The notes: generated by a model from the sequence alone, not told the origin. Positions 27,154-36,353 are shown, numbered from the stretch's first letter. The stretch: 64,000 bases of DNA from CAZZKF01 sp964654995 (GCA_964654995.1 CAZZKF010000006.1:3261-67260), one strand, 5' to 3'. Translations and numbers: made by a program.

Positions 27154-27233
27154 ATGAGCACACAAGGGATCAACCGACGACCGCGCTGCAACGGCAAACG
27201 AGCGCGGGTAGTCGCGCCGAAATGTAGGCTTTC

Positions 27234-29345
27234 ATGACTGACGTCGCCACACAACCGACGGAACCAGGCGCCGGCGCCGATTTCATGAGCCGGCTGAGCG
27301 CCACGCTGCGCCAGGGCGACATCGCGCTGGCCCTCGGCGTGGTGTGCATTCTGGTGGTCCTGGTGCTGCCGATGCCGAGCTGGCTGCTCGATTTTTCGCT
27401 GGCGATTTCGTTTACCTTCGCGGTGCTGATTCTGATGACCTGCCTGTTCATCCGAACGCCGCTGGAATTCAGTTCGTTCCCGACGGTGCTGCTGATCGCG
27501 ACGATGCTGCGCCTGGCGCTGAACATGGCCTCGACCCGGCTGATTTTGTCCAAGGGACATGAAGGGACCAGCGCTGCGGGCCATGTGATTCAGGCCTTCG
27601 GCGACTTCGTGATGAGCGGCAATTTCGTCATCGGCCTGATCGTGTTCGCGATTCTGGTGATCGTGAATTTCGTCGTCATCACCAAGGGCTCGGGCCGCAT
27701 CGCCGAGGTTGCCGCCCGCTTCAGCCTGGACGCCATGCCGGGCAAGCAGATGGCGATCGACGCCGACCTCTCGGCCGGCCTGATCGACGAGCAGGAAGCC
27801 CGCCTGCGCCGCACCAAACTGGAGGATGAAAGCAATTTCTTCGGGGCCATGGACGGCGCCGCCAAATTCGTGCGCGGCGACGCCATTGCCGGCCTGCTGA
27901 TCACCTTCATCAACATCCTCGGCGGCATCGTCATCGGTGTCGCCCAGAAGGATCTGAGCTTTACCCAGGCCAGCGAGACCTACACCGTGCTCACCGTCGG
28001 CGACGGGCTGGTCACCCAGATCCCGGCGCTGATCGTCTCGATCGCCGCCGGTCTTCTGGTCTCCAAGGCGGGCGTCGTCGGCTCGGCCGACAAGGCCCTG
28101 TTCGATCAGCTCGGCGGCTATCCGCGGGCGATGGGCCTGAGCTCGTTCCTGACGCTGTCGCTGTCGCTGCTGCCGGGCATTCCGGTGATCCCCTTCCTGG
28201 CGCTTTCGGGGTTGACCGGCTGGGTCGCCTGGGCCACCGCGCGGCGACAGCGCGAGGCGCTGGCCGAGGCCGAACAGGCGGACACCGAGGCCCAGGCGGC
28301 CACGCCGCTCGAAGAGCCGATCACCAGTGCGCTGGTCATCGACCAGCTTCGCCTCGAGCTCGGCTACGGCCTGCTGCCGCTGATCAACGACACCGGCGAG
28401 TACCGCCTGACCGACCAGATCAAGGCGCTGCGCCGGCAACTGGCGGCCGAGTTCGGCTTCGTCATGCCCTCGGTGCGCATCCTCGACAACATGCAACTGC
28501 CGTCGACCACCTATGTCATCCGGGTCAAGGAGCAGGAGGCCGGGCGCGGGGATTTGCGCCCCAACATGCTGCTGGTCATGGACCCGCGCGGCGAACCGGT
28601 GGCGCTGGCCGGCGAGGAGACCCGCGAGCCGACCTTCGGCCTGCCGGCGACCTGGGTCGACCAGTCGCTGCGCGAGGAAGCCTCGTTCCGCGGCTATACG
28701 GTGGTCGATCCGTCGACCGTGATCACCACGCATTTGACCGAAATCATGAAGGACAACATGTCGGAACTGTTGTCCTACGCCGAGACCCAGAAGCTGCTCG
28801 ACGACCTGCCCAAGGAGCACCAGAAGCTGATCGCCGATCTGATCCCGCAGCAGATTTCATTGCACAGTGTCCAGCGGGTCCTCCAGCACCTGCTGGCCGA
28901 GCGCATTTCGATCCGCGATCTGCCGACCATCCTCGAGGGCATCGCCGAGGCCACCGGCTTTACCCAGAACATCATCATGATCACCGAGCACGTGCGCGCC
29001 CGCCTGGCCCGCCAGATCAGTGCCCAGCACACGACGAGCGAGGGCTATATCCCGCTGGTGACGCTGTCGCCCGAATGGGAGCAGGCGTTCGCCGAGGCAT
29101 TGATCGGCCAGGGCGAGGACAAGCAGCTCAGCATGCCGCCGACCCGGCTTCAGGAATTCATCGACCGGGTGCGGGTCACCTTCGAGCAGCAGGCGCTCAC
29201 CGGCCAGTTGCCGTGCCTGCTCACCAGCCCCGGCATCCGTCCCTATGTGCGCTCGATCATCGAGCGGTTCCGGCCGGCAACGGTGGTGCTCTCCCAGAAT
29301 GAGATCCACGCCAAGGCGCGGATCCGCACGCTGGCGCAGATCTAG
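27234..29345 (+). CDS. flhA: Flagellar export gate protein FlhA
   Basis: Type III export-gate membrane protein, 703 aa. About eight N-terminal helices (residues 25-320), with the conserved FHIPEP-family cytoplasmic stretch around VITKGSGRIAEVAARFSLDA and MPGKQMAIDADLSAGLID. The C-terminal cytoplasmic domain (about 350-703) docks chaperone-substrate complexes and includes VDPSTVITTHLTEIMKDN. Normal length. No fliP, fliQ, fliR or flhB in the window. Confidence 0.96.
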   Translation: MTDVATQPTEPGAGADFMSRLSATLRQGDIALALGVVCILVVLVLPMPSWLLDFSLAISFTFAVLILMTCLFIRTPLEFSSFPTVLLIATMLRLALNMASTRLILSKGHEGTSAAGHVIQAFGDFVMSGNFVIGLIVFAILVIVNFVVITKGSGRIAEVAARFSLDAMPGKQMAIDADLSAGLIDEQEARLRRTKLEDESNFFGAMDGAAKFVRGDAIAGLLITFINILGGIVIGVAQKDLSFTQASETYTVLTVGDGLVTQIPALIVSIAAGLLVSKAGVVGSADKALFDQLGGYPRAMGLSSFLTLSLSLLPGIPVIPFLALSGLTGWVAWATARRQREALAEAEQADTEAQAATPLEEPITSALVIDQLRLELGYGLLPLINDTGEYRLTDQIKALRRQLAAEFGFVMPSVRILDNMQLPSTTYVIRVKEQEAGRGDLRPNMLLVMDPRGEPVALAGEETREPTFGLPATWVDQSLREEASFRGYTVVDPSTVITTHLTEIMKDNMSELLSYAETQKLLDDLPKEHQKLIADLIPQQISLHSVQRVLQHLLAERISIRDLPTILEGIAEATGFTQNIIMITEHVRARLARQISAQHTTSEGYIPLVTLSPEWEQAFAEALIGQGEDKQLSMPPTRLQEFIDRVRVTFEQQALTGQLPCLLTSPGIRPYVRSIIERFRPATVVLSQNEIHAKARIRTLAQI

Positions 29346-29362
29346 AGCGGAGGCCCGGAGAG

Positions 29363-30379
29363 ATGCGTCTCAAGACGTTTACGGCAGCGAGCATGGCCGA
29401 AGCGATGGCCAGGATCCGCGAGACCATGGGACCGGATGCGATCATCGTCTCGCAGACCCGCAACCGGCTGGGCAACCGGGTGACAGTCACCGCCGCCATC
29501 GAGCCCGACCGCGTACCGCCGCCCCAACCGGCGGCAAGACCCACCAACGCACGCCCGGCCCCGGCCGAAGGACAGTCCCGCGAACCGGTCAGCGCCAGGG
29601 CAATCGAAGAGGTGCTGACCTTTCATCGCGTGCCGGCCAGGCTGGCCGGGCATCTCGCCCGTCTGGCCGGCAATCGCGATTCCGAGAACAATGTCACGGC
29701 GCTGGCCGCAGCATTCGATGCCATGTTCCGTTTCGCTCCGTTGCCAAGTCCGCCGCCACGACCGGTCATGCTGATCGGGCCGACCGGGGTGGGCAAGACC
29801 GCGACGGCGGCCAAGCTGGCGGTGCGCGCGGTGATCGATCAGCAGGCGGTTTCGGTGGCCACCACCGATGTCGTTCGTGCCGCCGCCGTCGATCAGCTGG
29901 CGGCACTGCTGGGCGTCCTGCAGATCCCGCTCGCCACCGCCAAGACACCTGATGAGCTGGCCGCACTGCTGGCCGGTGCGAACGAGACGCCGCCGGTCCA
30001 GGTGATCGACAGCCCCGGCGCCAACCCCTTCGATGCCAGCGAAATCCGCGATCTCGAAGACATGATCGGAGCGGCCGAGGTCGATCCGGTGCTGGTGCTG
30101 GCCGCCGGCATGGATCCGATCGAGACCAGCGAAATCGTCGAGATCTTCGCCGCCATCGGGGCGCGGCGCATGATCTTCACCCGCCTTGATGCGGCCCGCC
30201 GTCTCGGCTCCCTGCTGGCCGCCGCCGACGCCGGGCGACTGGCCTTTGCCGATGTCAGCCAATCCCCCTATGTCGCCGAGACCCTGGAGCCGCTCAACCC
30301 GCTCTCCCTGGCCAGGCTGTTCTGGACCCAGGGCCGGCGCGCGCGCACGCAACCCAAGCAGACGGTGGCGAACGGATGA
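29363..30379 (+). CDS. flhF: Flagellar SRP-type GTPase FlhF
   Basis: SRP/SR-family GTPase controlling flagellar placement, 338 aa. N-terminal MRLKTFTAASMAEAMARIRE is FlhF-specific. G1 is GPTGVGKTATAAKLA (about residue 138), and the G3/DTPG position reads IDSPGANP. The C-terminal part with MIFTRLDAARRLGSLL corresponds to the TKLDE region (here TRLD). The stop overlaps flhG by 4 nt (ATGA), so the pair are translationally coupled. Confidence 0.93.
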   Translation: MRLKTFTAASMAEAMARIRETMGPDAIIVSQTRNRLGNRVTVTAAIEPDRVPPPQPAARPTNARPAPAEGQSREPVSARAIEEVLTFHRVPARLAGHLARLAGNRDSENNVTALAAAFDAMFRFAPLPSPPPRPVMLIGPTGVGKTATAAKLAVRAVIDQQAVSVATTDVVRAAAVDQLAALLGVLQIPLATAKTPDELAALLAGANETPPVQVIDSPGANPFDASEIRDLEDMIGAAEVDPVLVLAAGMDPIETSEIVEIFAAIGARRMIFTRLDAARRLGSLLAAADAGRLAFADVSQSPYVAETLEPLNPLSLARLFWTQGRRARTQPKQTVANG

Positions 30380-31167
30380 AAATGCATGTGAATACCGAAG
30401 TTCAGGCGCCCCGGACGGCGCTTGGCGACAACATCATCGCAATTGCGTCCGGCAAGGGCGGCGTCGGCAAGACCTGGATTGCCGTCACCCTGTGCCACGT
30501 GCTGGCGCGCGCCGGCAGAAAGGTGCTGCTGTTCGACGGTGACCTCGGGCTCGCCAATGTCGATATCCAGCTGGGGCTGATGCCCGAGCGCGACCTTGGC
30601 AATGTCGTCTCGCAGGGGCTCGATCTGCGCTCGGCGGTGACCCCCTTCGTCGACGACAACGGCAAGGGCTTCGACATCATCGCCGGCAAGTCGGGGTCCG
30701 GCGCCCTGGCGGCGCTCGGCCGGCCCCAGCTCAAGGCGCTGCGCAACGAGCTGATGATGCTCTCGCGCGCCTATGACCGGGTGATCCTCGACCTCGGCGC
30801 CGGCGTCGAAAGCGCGGTGACCACACTGGCCACCAACCGCGGGCGCTCGCTGGTGGTGATTACCGACGAGCCGACCTCGCTGACCGATGCCTATGCGTTT
30901 ATCAAGCTGCATGCCATGCGCGAGCGCCACGCCGACATCCGCATCGTCGTCAACATGGCGCGCTCGCGCAAGGACGGCGAGCGAACCTATGCAACGCTGA
31001 AGCGCGCCTGCGAAACCTTTCTCAAGCTTTCGCCACCGCTTGCCGGCATTGTGCGCCGCGACGACAAGGTGGCGGACGCCATCCGCCGGCAGGTGCCGAT
31101 CCTCGCCCGCCATCCCCTGAGCGACGCCGCCGTCGACCTCGAGCGTCTGGCCCGGTCCCTGGAGTAG
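30376..31167 (+). CDS. flhG: MinD/ParA-like flagellar number regulator FlhG (FleN)
   Basis: Deviant Walker ATPase, 263 aa. GKGGVGKTWIAVTL is the ParA/MinD Walker A with the signature lysine; FDGDLGLANVDIQLGL (A' region) follows and ILDLGAGVESAV carries Walker B. The C-terminal amphipathic segment DLERLARSLE could act in membrane binding. It works with FlhF to set flagellar number and site. Four nucleotides separate it from the next gene. Confidence 0.93.
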   Translation: MKMHVNTEVQAPRTALGDNIIAIASGKGGVGKTWIAVTLCHVLARAGRKVLLFDGDLGLANVDIQLGLMPERDLGNVVSQGLDLRSAVTPFVDDNGKGFDIIAGKSGSGALAALGRPQLKALRNELMMLSRAYDRVILDLGAGVESAVTTLATNRGRSLVVITDEPTSLTDAYAFIKLHAMRERHADIRIVVNMARSRKDGERTYATLKRACETFLKLSPPLAGIVRRDDKVADAIRRQVPILARHPLSDAAVDLERLARSLE

Positions 31168-31171
31168 AGCG

Positions 31172-33019
31172 GTGAACGAACTCACCACACCGCCGCCGTC
31201 GGCTGCACCCGGCACCCGTCCGCAGGTGCAGGCGCCGGCGTCGACTTCCGACAACCCGTCGCCGCAGCAGCAGTCGATGGAAGGCGGCGAACGGGCGCCG
31301 CCTGAGCAGACCGAGGCGCAAGCCCCGCGCGGTCACGATCCGGCGGTGGTGGTCTCGGCCAAGCTGACGCAACTCGCTCCGGGGGCGGAGCTCACCGTCC
31401 AGGTGTCCGGCACCAATGCCGAGGGCCTGTTGCGCCTCACTTCCGAGCTCGGCACCCTGGTGACGGCACCCGAGCCCGAGCTTGCCGCCGCCACCCGCCT
31501 GGTGTTGCGCATCGTCGCGGTCGACGCCACGGTCAAGGCGCTGGTTCTGGCGATCGACGGCGAGGCCCGGCAGCAGCCGCCAACAATCGAGCTGACGCTG
31601 ACCCGCCTCGCCCGCGTATCGGTCCCTGCCGAGCCGGCATCACCACCCGCCCCGGCCCTGCCGGCCAACCCGACGCCAACTGCGTCGACCTATGCGCCGG
31701 CGCCCGAGGCCGTTGCCCAGCTCCTCTCGCAATCCGCCCCGCTCCCGGCCATCGCCGGCCGCACGGCACAGCCGGACGCACCGGCGCCGCCAGCCGTGGT
31801 CGCGCCAGGCACCCGGGTAACGGCGACCATCGTCGGTGAGCGATCAACCGCACCCGAGGCCGAACCGACGACAGCCGCGTCAGCCCGCGCGTCCGCACCG
31901 CCGGCGCCGTTGCACGCCGGTACCGAGCTGGTGCTGTCCCTGCTCTCGCATCGCCCGGGGGGAGGCGAGGTATCGGCGGAGAGCGCCGGGCCGCGGTCCG
32001 CCATCGCCGCTCCGGCCGCCCCGGCCCAACTCGAAGGCCTGAAGATCGAAGCCGTGGTGACAGCGGAGGTCGGCCAACGGGCCGCCGAGGTGGCGCAGTC
32101 CCTGACCCGGGTCCGCGGCCGGATCGGTGATACGGCGGAGGCTACCAAGCCGGTGCTGCTGCAAACCGGCATCGGCGTCATCGAGGCGCAGATGCCGGCC
32201 TCGGTCGCGGTCGGCGACGTGCTGACCACGCAGGTGATCACGGCGATCCCGGCGGCGACTGGCGTCGCCGATGGCGCCCGGCCGCTGCCACCCGAGGATT
32301 TTCAGTTCCTGGCTGCGGCGAGCCAGGGCTGGCCGGCGCTTGACGAGGCGCTGGAGACCATCAACCAGACCGCCCCCGGCATCGCCCGGACGCTTGGCCA
32401 GACGGTGATTCCCGGCGTGCGGGCGCCGCTGGGTCCGAGTCTGCTGTTCTTCCTTGTCGCCCTGCGGCTGGCGGCACCCCGGGAGTGGCTGGGACCGGAG
32501 GCAGCCGCGGCGCTCAACCGGGCCGGGCGGTCCGATCTTCTGCGCCGCCTCGGCGATGACATGGCCCGCCTGCTGAACCTCGCCAGCAATGGGCCCGCCA
32601 ACCAGTGGCGCCCGATCGTGCTCCCCTTCCACGACGGTCAGGGGCTGGTGCCGCTGACCCTCTATGTCCACCGCCCCGACGATGACGAGGCGAGGAACCG
32701 GGACGATCCGGATACCGGCGGCGATGACGACCGCAAGCGGGGCAGCCTGCGATTCGTCCTCGATCTCGATCTCTCGCGACTCGGCGCCCTGCAGCTCGAC
32801 GGCCTGGTGGCGAACGAACGCTTCGATCTGATTCTGCGCAGCCGGCAGGGCCTTGACGAATCGCTGCGCCAGACGCTGACTCGAATCTTTCATGACAGCA
32901 ACGCCAGCACCGGCCTTGCAGGCGACATCGTGTTCGAGACCGGCGCACCGTTTCCGGTGGCGCCGATTCACGATCTCGCCCCGGCCGCCGGCGCCCCGGG
33001 CCGTGACACCCGCATTTGA
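31172..33019 (+). CDS. Second FliK-like flagellar protein
   Basis: 615-aa protein, GTG start, in operon with flhG. The first 330 residues are Pro/Ala/Thr-rich and low in complexity, with a beta-like stretch VSAKLTQLAPGAELTVQVSG. Near the C terminus LRFVLDLDLSRLGALQLDGL (526-545), then FDLILRSRQGLDESLRQTL, follows the Flg_hook (FliK C-terminal) pattern of LxxxLGxLxLxG strands plus a helix. The genuine FliK is at 16296, so this is a divergent paralogue or a different export-related ruler. Function is not established; assignment is by pattern and context. Confidence 0.55.
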   Translation: MNELTTPPPSAAPGTRPQVQAPASTSDNPSPQQQSMEGGERAPPEQTEAQAPRGHDPAVVVSAKLTQLAPGAELTVQVSGTNAEGLLRLTSELGTLVTAPEPELAAATRLVLRIVAVDATVKALVLAIDGEARQQPPTIELTLTRLARVSVPAEPASPPAPALPANPTPTASTYAPAPEAVAQLLSQSAPLPAIAGRTAQPDAPAPPAVVAPGTRVTATIVGERSTAPEAEPTTAASARASAPPAPLHAGTELVLSLLSHRPGGGEVSAESAGPRSAIAAPAAPAQLEGLKIEAVVTAEVGQRAAEVAQSLTRVRGRIGDTAEATKPVLLQTGIGVIEAQMPASVAVGDVLTTQVITAIPAATGVADGARPLPPEDFQFLAAASQGWPALDEALETINQTAPGIARTLGQTVIPGVRAPLGPSLLFFLVALRLAAPREWLGPEAAAALNRAGRSDLLRRLGDDMARLLNLASNGPANQWRPIVLPFHDGQGLVPLTLYVHRPDDDEARNRDDPDTGGDDDRKRGSLRFVLDLDLSRLGALQLDGLVANERFDLILRSRQGLDESLRQTLTRIFHDSNASTGLAGDIVFETGAPFPVAPIHDLAPAAGAPGRDTRI

Positions 33020-33051
33020 ATTTGAAGGCCCGCACCTGAAGGAATGACGCC

Positions 33052-33477
33052 ATGGCACTGACAACCGACGCCGACATCCTCGACCGGCGCAATGCGCTCG
33101 CGGTTCTCGACAACCCGAGCCCGGAGCTCGACTACGTGGTGACCTTGAACGCGGTGGCGATGCTGCAGGGTCTGCCCGATTCGGTGCGTCTGCGGATCCG
33201 TTACGTGCCCGACCAGCTGATTCTCGATCCCGGCTCGCTCGACCGCTACATCGAGGCGCTGCGAAACCAGAGCTGGTCATCGCTCGAGGAGACCGGAGCG
33301 GCGATTCTCACCGACCTCGGCAACGAGCTGGTGGCGCGGTGGACGGAAGTGATGCTGGAGACCCGGCGAACCGGCACCAATCAGGGGACGCTGGCCGAAA
33401 ACCACCATGTCCTGCTGCTGACCGACCATCAGCCGGACTGGAACAATCCGACGCTGCTCGAGCGGCTGCCGCTGTGA
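33052..33477 (+). CDS. QueF-like T-fold protein lacking the catalytic cysteine
   Basis: 141 aa, 32 nt after the FliK-like gene. Residues 27-105 resemble the preQ0 reductase QueF: DYVVTLNAVAML, then LRIRYVPDQ (47-55), GSLDRYIEALRN (61-72), SSLEETGAAILTDL and RWTEVMLETRR. In QueF the corresponding parts read close to YVPD, SLKLYLxSFRN, FHEDCxNxIxxDL. The QueF cysteine within its CPxTGQPD loop is absent; only LPDS remains, and the His of FHE is Leu. The 36-residue C-terminal tail has no clear match. A nitrile reductase function is therefore unlikely. Co-direction with flagellar genes suggests a flagellum-linked role (inference). Confidence 0.55.
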   Translation: MALTTDADILDRRNALAVLDNPSPELDYVVTLNAVAMLQGLPDSVRLRIRYVPDQLILDPGSLDRYIEALRNQSWSSLEETGAAILTDLGNELVARWTEVMLETRRTGTNQGTLAENHHVLLLTDHQPDWNNPTLLERLPL

Positions 33478-33483
33478 CCGGCT

Positions 33484-33927
33484 TCAGCCTGCCGATCCGT
33501 CCAGCGCACCGCTGCGCCGGCGGCGATAGAGGTCGAGTCCCATCTCGTCGAGCACAGCCCGCTCCTGGCGGGCTTCCGCCCGGGCACGGCGCTGGCGCTC
33601 CCGGTCCTCGGCGATCTCGTATTTCTTGAGCTCGCGAAAAGCCTCGGCAACGTCGCGTTTGGCGGCATCCAGCTCACTGTCGATCTCGGCAATCGAGCGC
33701 TGGATGGTCTCGCGCCGCTGGATGACGCCGGCGGCATAGGCCCCGTAGGTCATCGCCACGACCGTATCCTGGGCGGCCTCGCGCTGCTCGCGCCGCACTT
33801 CCTCTTCGAGTGCCTGGGCGCGGCTTTCGAATTCGGCCCGCAGGCCTTCGAGCTCCATGACCTTCTTGCGCCGCTCATCGAGCCGCCAGCGGTGAACGCG
33901 GATCAGGGTCTCGAGATCCTTTCTCAT
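33484..33927 (-). CDS. fliJ: Flagellar export chaperone FliJ
   Basis: 147 aa, highly charged and helical throughout; the MRKDLETLIRVHRWRLDERR start and the central RRETIQRSIAEIDSELDAAK match FliJ, the coiled-coil stalk of the export ATPase. It overlaps fliI by 4 nt (ATGA) and is convergent with the QueF-like gene (6 nt apart). Confidence 0.9.
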   Translation of the reverse strand: MRKDLETLIRVHRWRLDERRKKVMELEGLRAEFESRAQALEEEVRREQREAAQDTVVAMTYGAYAAGVIQRRETIQRSIAEIDSELDAAKRDVAEAFRELKKYEIAEDRERQRRARAEARQERAVLDEMGLDLYRRRRSGALDGSAG

Positions 33928-35291
33928 TCTTGGGCCGGCTCAGTCTGCCCGAGCGCACGGCCCTGGACGCCGCCGCGCGGGCCTTCCTCGAGAATGCGCG
34001 CCAGCTCGGCATAGCCGCTGGCGAGATCGCAGCGGTCGTCGTGGCGCTGGGCGAGAAACCGTTCGAAGGCCGGATGATAGGCGATTGCCTCGTCGACTTC
34101 AGGATTGGAGCCCTGGCGATAGGCGCCGAGGCGGATCATTTCCTCCATGTCGGCATATGTGGTCATGATCCGCCGCGCCGTCAGGACCAGATCGTTTTCC
34201 TCGTCCGTATTGCAGCGCGGCATCGTCCGCGAGATCGACCGCAAGACGTTGATCGCCGGATAGCGCCCGCGCTCGGCGATCGAGCGGTCGAGGACGATAT
34301 GGCCGTCGAGAATGCCGCGTACCGCGTCGGCAATCGGCTCGTTGTGATCGTCGCCTTCGACCAGCACCGTGAACAGGCCGGTGATGCTCCCCGAACCGGT
34401 GCCGGGTCCGGCCCGCTCGAGGAGCTTCGGCAGCTCGGCGAACACCGTCGGCGTATAGCCCTTGGAGGCCGGCGGCTCGCCGCCCGAAAGACCGATTTCG
34501 CGCTGGGCCATGGCAAAGCGCGTCACGCTGTCCATCAGACACAGGACCTGCTGGTCGCGGTCGCGGAAATATTCGGACACCGTCAATGTCAGATAGGCGG
34601 CCTGGCGGCGCATCAGGGCCGGCTCGTCGGAGGTGGCGACGATGACGACGCTGCGCGCCAGCCCGTCCTCGCCAAGATCGTCCTCGAGGAATTCCTGAAC
34701 CTCGCGGCCGCGCTCGCCGACCAGGCCGATCACGGTCACATCCGAGGCCGTATAGCGGGCCAGCATCGAGAGCAGGATCGACTTGCCGACGCCGGAGCCG
34801 GAAAAAATGCCCATCCGCTGGCCCTTGCAGCAGGTGAGAAAGGTGTTGATCGCGCGCACGCCGAGATCGATCTTGCCGGCCACCCGCTGGCGCCGGTGCG
34901 AGACCGGCGGCTGGGCGCGCAAGGGATAGGGCGCATCGCCCTGCGCCAGGGGCCCCTTGCCGTCGATCGGCTCGCCCATGGCATTGATCACCCGACCGAG
35001 CCAGGCCGGCGACGGATAGACGACGGATTCCTCTTCGGCCAGAACCGCCCGACAGCCCATGCCGACGCCTTCGAGCGGGGAAAACGGCATGGCCAGCGCC
35101 CGGCCGCCACGAAAACCGACGATTTCACAGGGTACCGATTTGTCGCGGTGGGCCTCGATGCGGATTCGCGAGCCGATGGCCAGCCGGTTGCGCACCCCGG
35201 CAACCTCGACCAGAAGGCCCTGAACGCCGACAACCCGGCCGTAGTGCTGGACCTCGGGAATACGGGCAATCATGTTGGTCAGACTGTGCAC
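33924..35291 (-). CDS. fliI: Flagellum-specific export ATPase FliI
   Basis: F1-beta-like ATPase of the flagellar type III apparatus, 455 aa. Walker A GIFSGSGVGKSILL, Walker B QQVLCLMDSVTRFA, and GEPPASKGYTPTVFAELPKL are conserved. GTG 35291 is chosen: AGGGG lies upstream and the product begins VHSLTNMIARIP like other FliI. The frame is open 36 codons further but that extension is basic and atypical. It is divergent from ctrA; CtrA-like boxes in the shared 220-nt region could control both, as fliIJ is a CtrA target in Caulobacter. Confidence 0.93.
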   Translation of the reverse strand: MHSLTNMIARIPEVQHYGRVVGVQGLLVEVAGVRNRLAIGSRIRIEAHRDKSVPCEIVGFRGGRALAMPFSPLEGVGMGCRAVLAEEESVVYPSPAWLGRVINAMGEPIDGKGPLAQGDAPYPLRAQPPVSHRRQRVAGKIDLGVRAINTFLTCCKGQRMGIFSGSGVGKSILLSMLARYTASDVTVIGLVGERGREVQEFLEDDLGEDGLARSVVIVATSDEPALMRRQAAYLTLTVSEYFRDRDQQVLCLMDSVTRFAMAQREIGLSGGEPPASKGYTPTVFAELPKLLERAGPGTGSGSITGLFTVLVEGDDHNEPIADAVRGILDGHIVLDRSIAERGRYPAINVLRSISRTMPRCNTDEENDLVLTARRIMTTYADMEEMIRLGAYRQGSNPEVDEAIAYHPAFERFLAQRHDDRCDLASGYAELARILEEGPRGGVQGRALGQTEPAQE

Positions 35292-35429
35292 CGGCACCGC
35301 CCCTGATGGCTGAGCGGGTGGGTCCCGCCGATCTTCGGTTTTGAACGATCTTGACGCCAACAGCTTAAGCTTCCGTAAAGCATGACGGCATCGCGACAAA
35401 GGCGACTGGCGGCGAGAAACCGCTCTGTG

Positions 35430-35461
35430 TTAAGACTTCGTTCATCATTAACCTTTATTAA
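35430..35461. promoter_or_regulatory. Cluster of CtrA-like half-sites between fliI and ctrA
   Basis: TTAA-N7-TTCA at 35430-35444 is one mismatch from the CtrA box. Immediately downstream, TTAACC (35448-35453) recurs as TTAACC (35458-35463), giving TTAA-N6-TTAA. Three TTAA units in 32 nt ending 51 nt before ctrA suggest autoregulation, which is established for ctrA in Caulobacter, and possibly control of fliIJ. Confidence 0.6.
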
Positions 35462-35511
35462 CCAGAGATGGGTACAGTGTTCGCAGACCGACGCCGGGAG
35501 GAGTGAAAGCG

Positions 35512-36225
35512 ATGCGGGTTTTGTTGATTGAAGACGACGCCTCGACCGCCAGAAGCATCGAGCTGATGCTGTCGGCGGAAGGGTTCAACATTTACACCAC
35601 GGACCTTGGTGAAGAAGGGTTGGACCTCGGCAAGCTGTATGATTACGACATCATCATTCTGGATCTCAACCTGCCCGACATGCACGGCTATGACGTGCTC
35701 AAGAAACTGCGCCTGTCCAAGGTCGAGACGCCGATCCTCATCCTGTCCGGTCTGTCCGAGCCGGACGACAAGGTCCGCGGGCTCGGTTTCGGGGCCGACG
35801 ACTATCTGACCAAACCGTTCCACAAGGACGAGCTGGTCGCCCGCATCCACGCCATCGTGCGGCGCTCCAAGGGCCACGCCCAGTCGATCATCAAGACCGG
35901 GCGCCTTCAGGTCAATCTGGATACCAAGACGGTCGAGGTCGACGGTCAACGGGTGCATCTTACCGGCAAGGAATACGCCATGCTCGAGCTGCTGTCCTTG
36001 CGCAAGGGCACGACGCTGACCAAGGAGATGTTCCTCAACCACCTCTATGGCGGCATGGACGAGCCGGAACAGAAGATCATCGACGTGTTCATCTGCAAGC
36101 TGCGCAAGAAGCTGCAGAACGCCACCGGCAACGAAAACTACATCGAAACAGTGTGGGGCCGCGGCTACGTGCTGCGCGATCCGGTCGGCGAAGACGACGA
36201 GGTCGCCACCGCCGCCACCGGCTGA
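35512..36225 (+). CDS. ctrA: Cell-cycle master response regulator CtrA
   Basis: OmpR/PhoB-type response regulator, 237 aa. Receiver: MRVLLIEDDASTARSIELML, phospho-acceptor D51 in IIILDLNLPDM and DDYLTKPFHKDELVARIHA. The winged-helix region, including HLTGKEYAMLELLSLRKGT, TLTKEMFLNHLYGGMDEPE and KIIDVFICKLRKK, is almost identical to Caulobacter CtrA. ATG 35512 has GGGAGGAG at ideal spacing; an upstream GTG at 35503 is less likely. It is phosphorylated through CckA-ChpT, and ChpT is encoded at 42504. The C-terminal tail lacks the AA end that directs ClpXP degradation in Caulobacter (here ATG). Confidence 0.97.
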   Translation: MRVLLIEDDASTARSIELMLSAEGFNIYTTDLGEEGLDLGKLYDYDIIILDLNLPDMHGYDVLKKLRLSKVETPILILSGLSEPDDKVRGLGFGADDYLTKPFHKDELVARIHAIVRRSKGHAQSIIKTGRLQVNLDTKTVEVDGQRVHLTGKEYAMLELLSLRKGTTLTKEMFLNHLYGGMDEPEQKIIDVFICKLRKKLQNATGNENYIETVWGRGYVLRDPVGEDDEVATAATG

Positions 36226-36254
36226 ATCACTTTCTCAAAGTGGATTGCAGTTTT
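36225..36254 (+). terminator. Possible terminator after ctrA
   Basis: A short hairpin with arms CACTTT and AAAGTG around a CTC loop, extended by AAT and ATT with a bulged base, begins at the ctrA stop. A short TTTT follows at 36251-36254. The stem is weak in GC for this genome, so confidence is low. Confidence 0.35.
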
Positions 36255-36353
36255 CCCGCGGTGCCGCGCACCAGGGGGCCGTGAGATCAGCCGTTTTTCC
36301 AAGAATAGCGCAAGTCCGGGACTGCCCGCGATCGCCAGAATGCGGGGCAGGGC

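Noticed and set aside
23698..27165. 1155-codon open frame on the minus strand opposite fliH-fliN-motA-flbD
   Set aside because: High-GC antisense shadow; it spans several well-supported plus-strand genes, is rich in Arg/Gly/His/Gln and matches no family.
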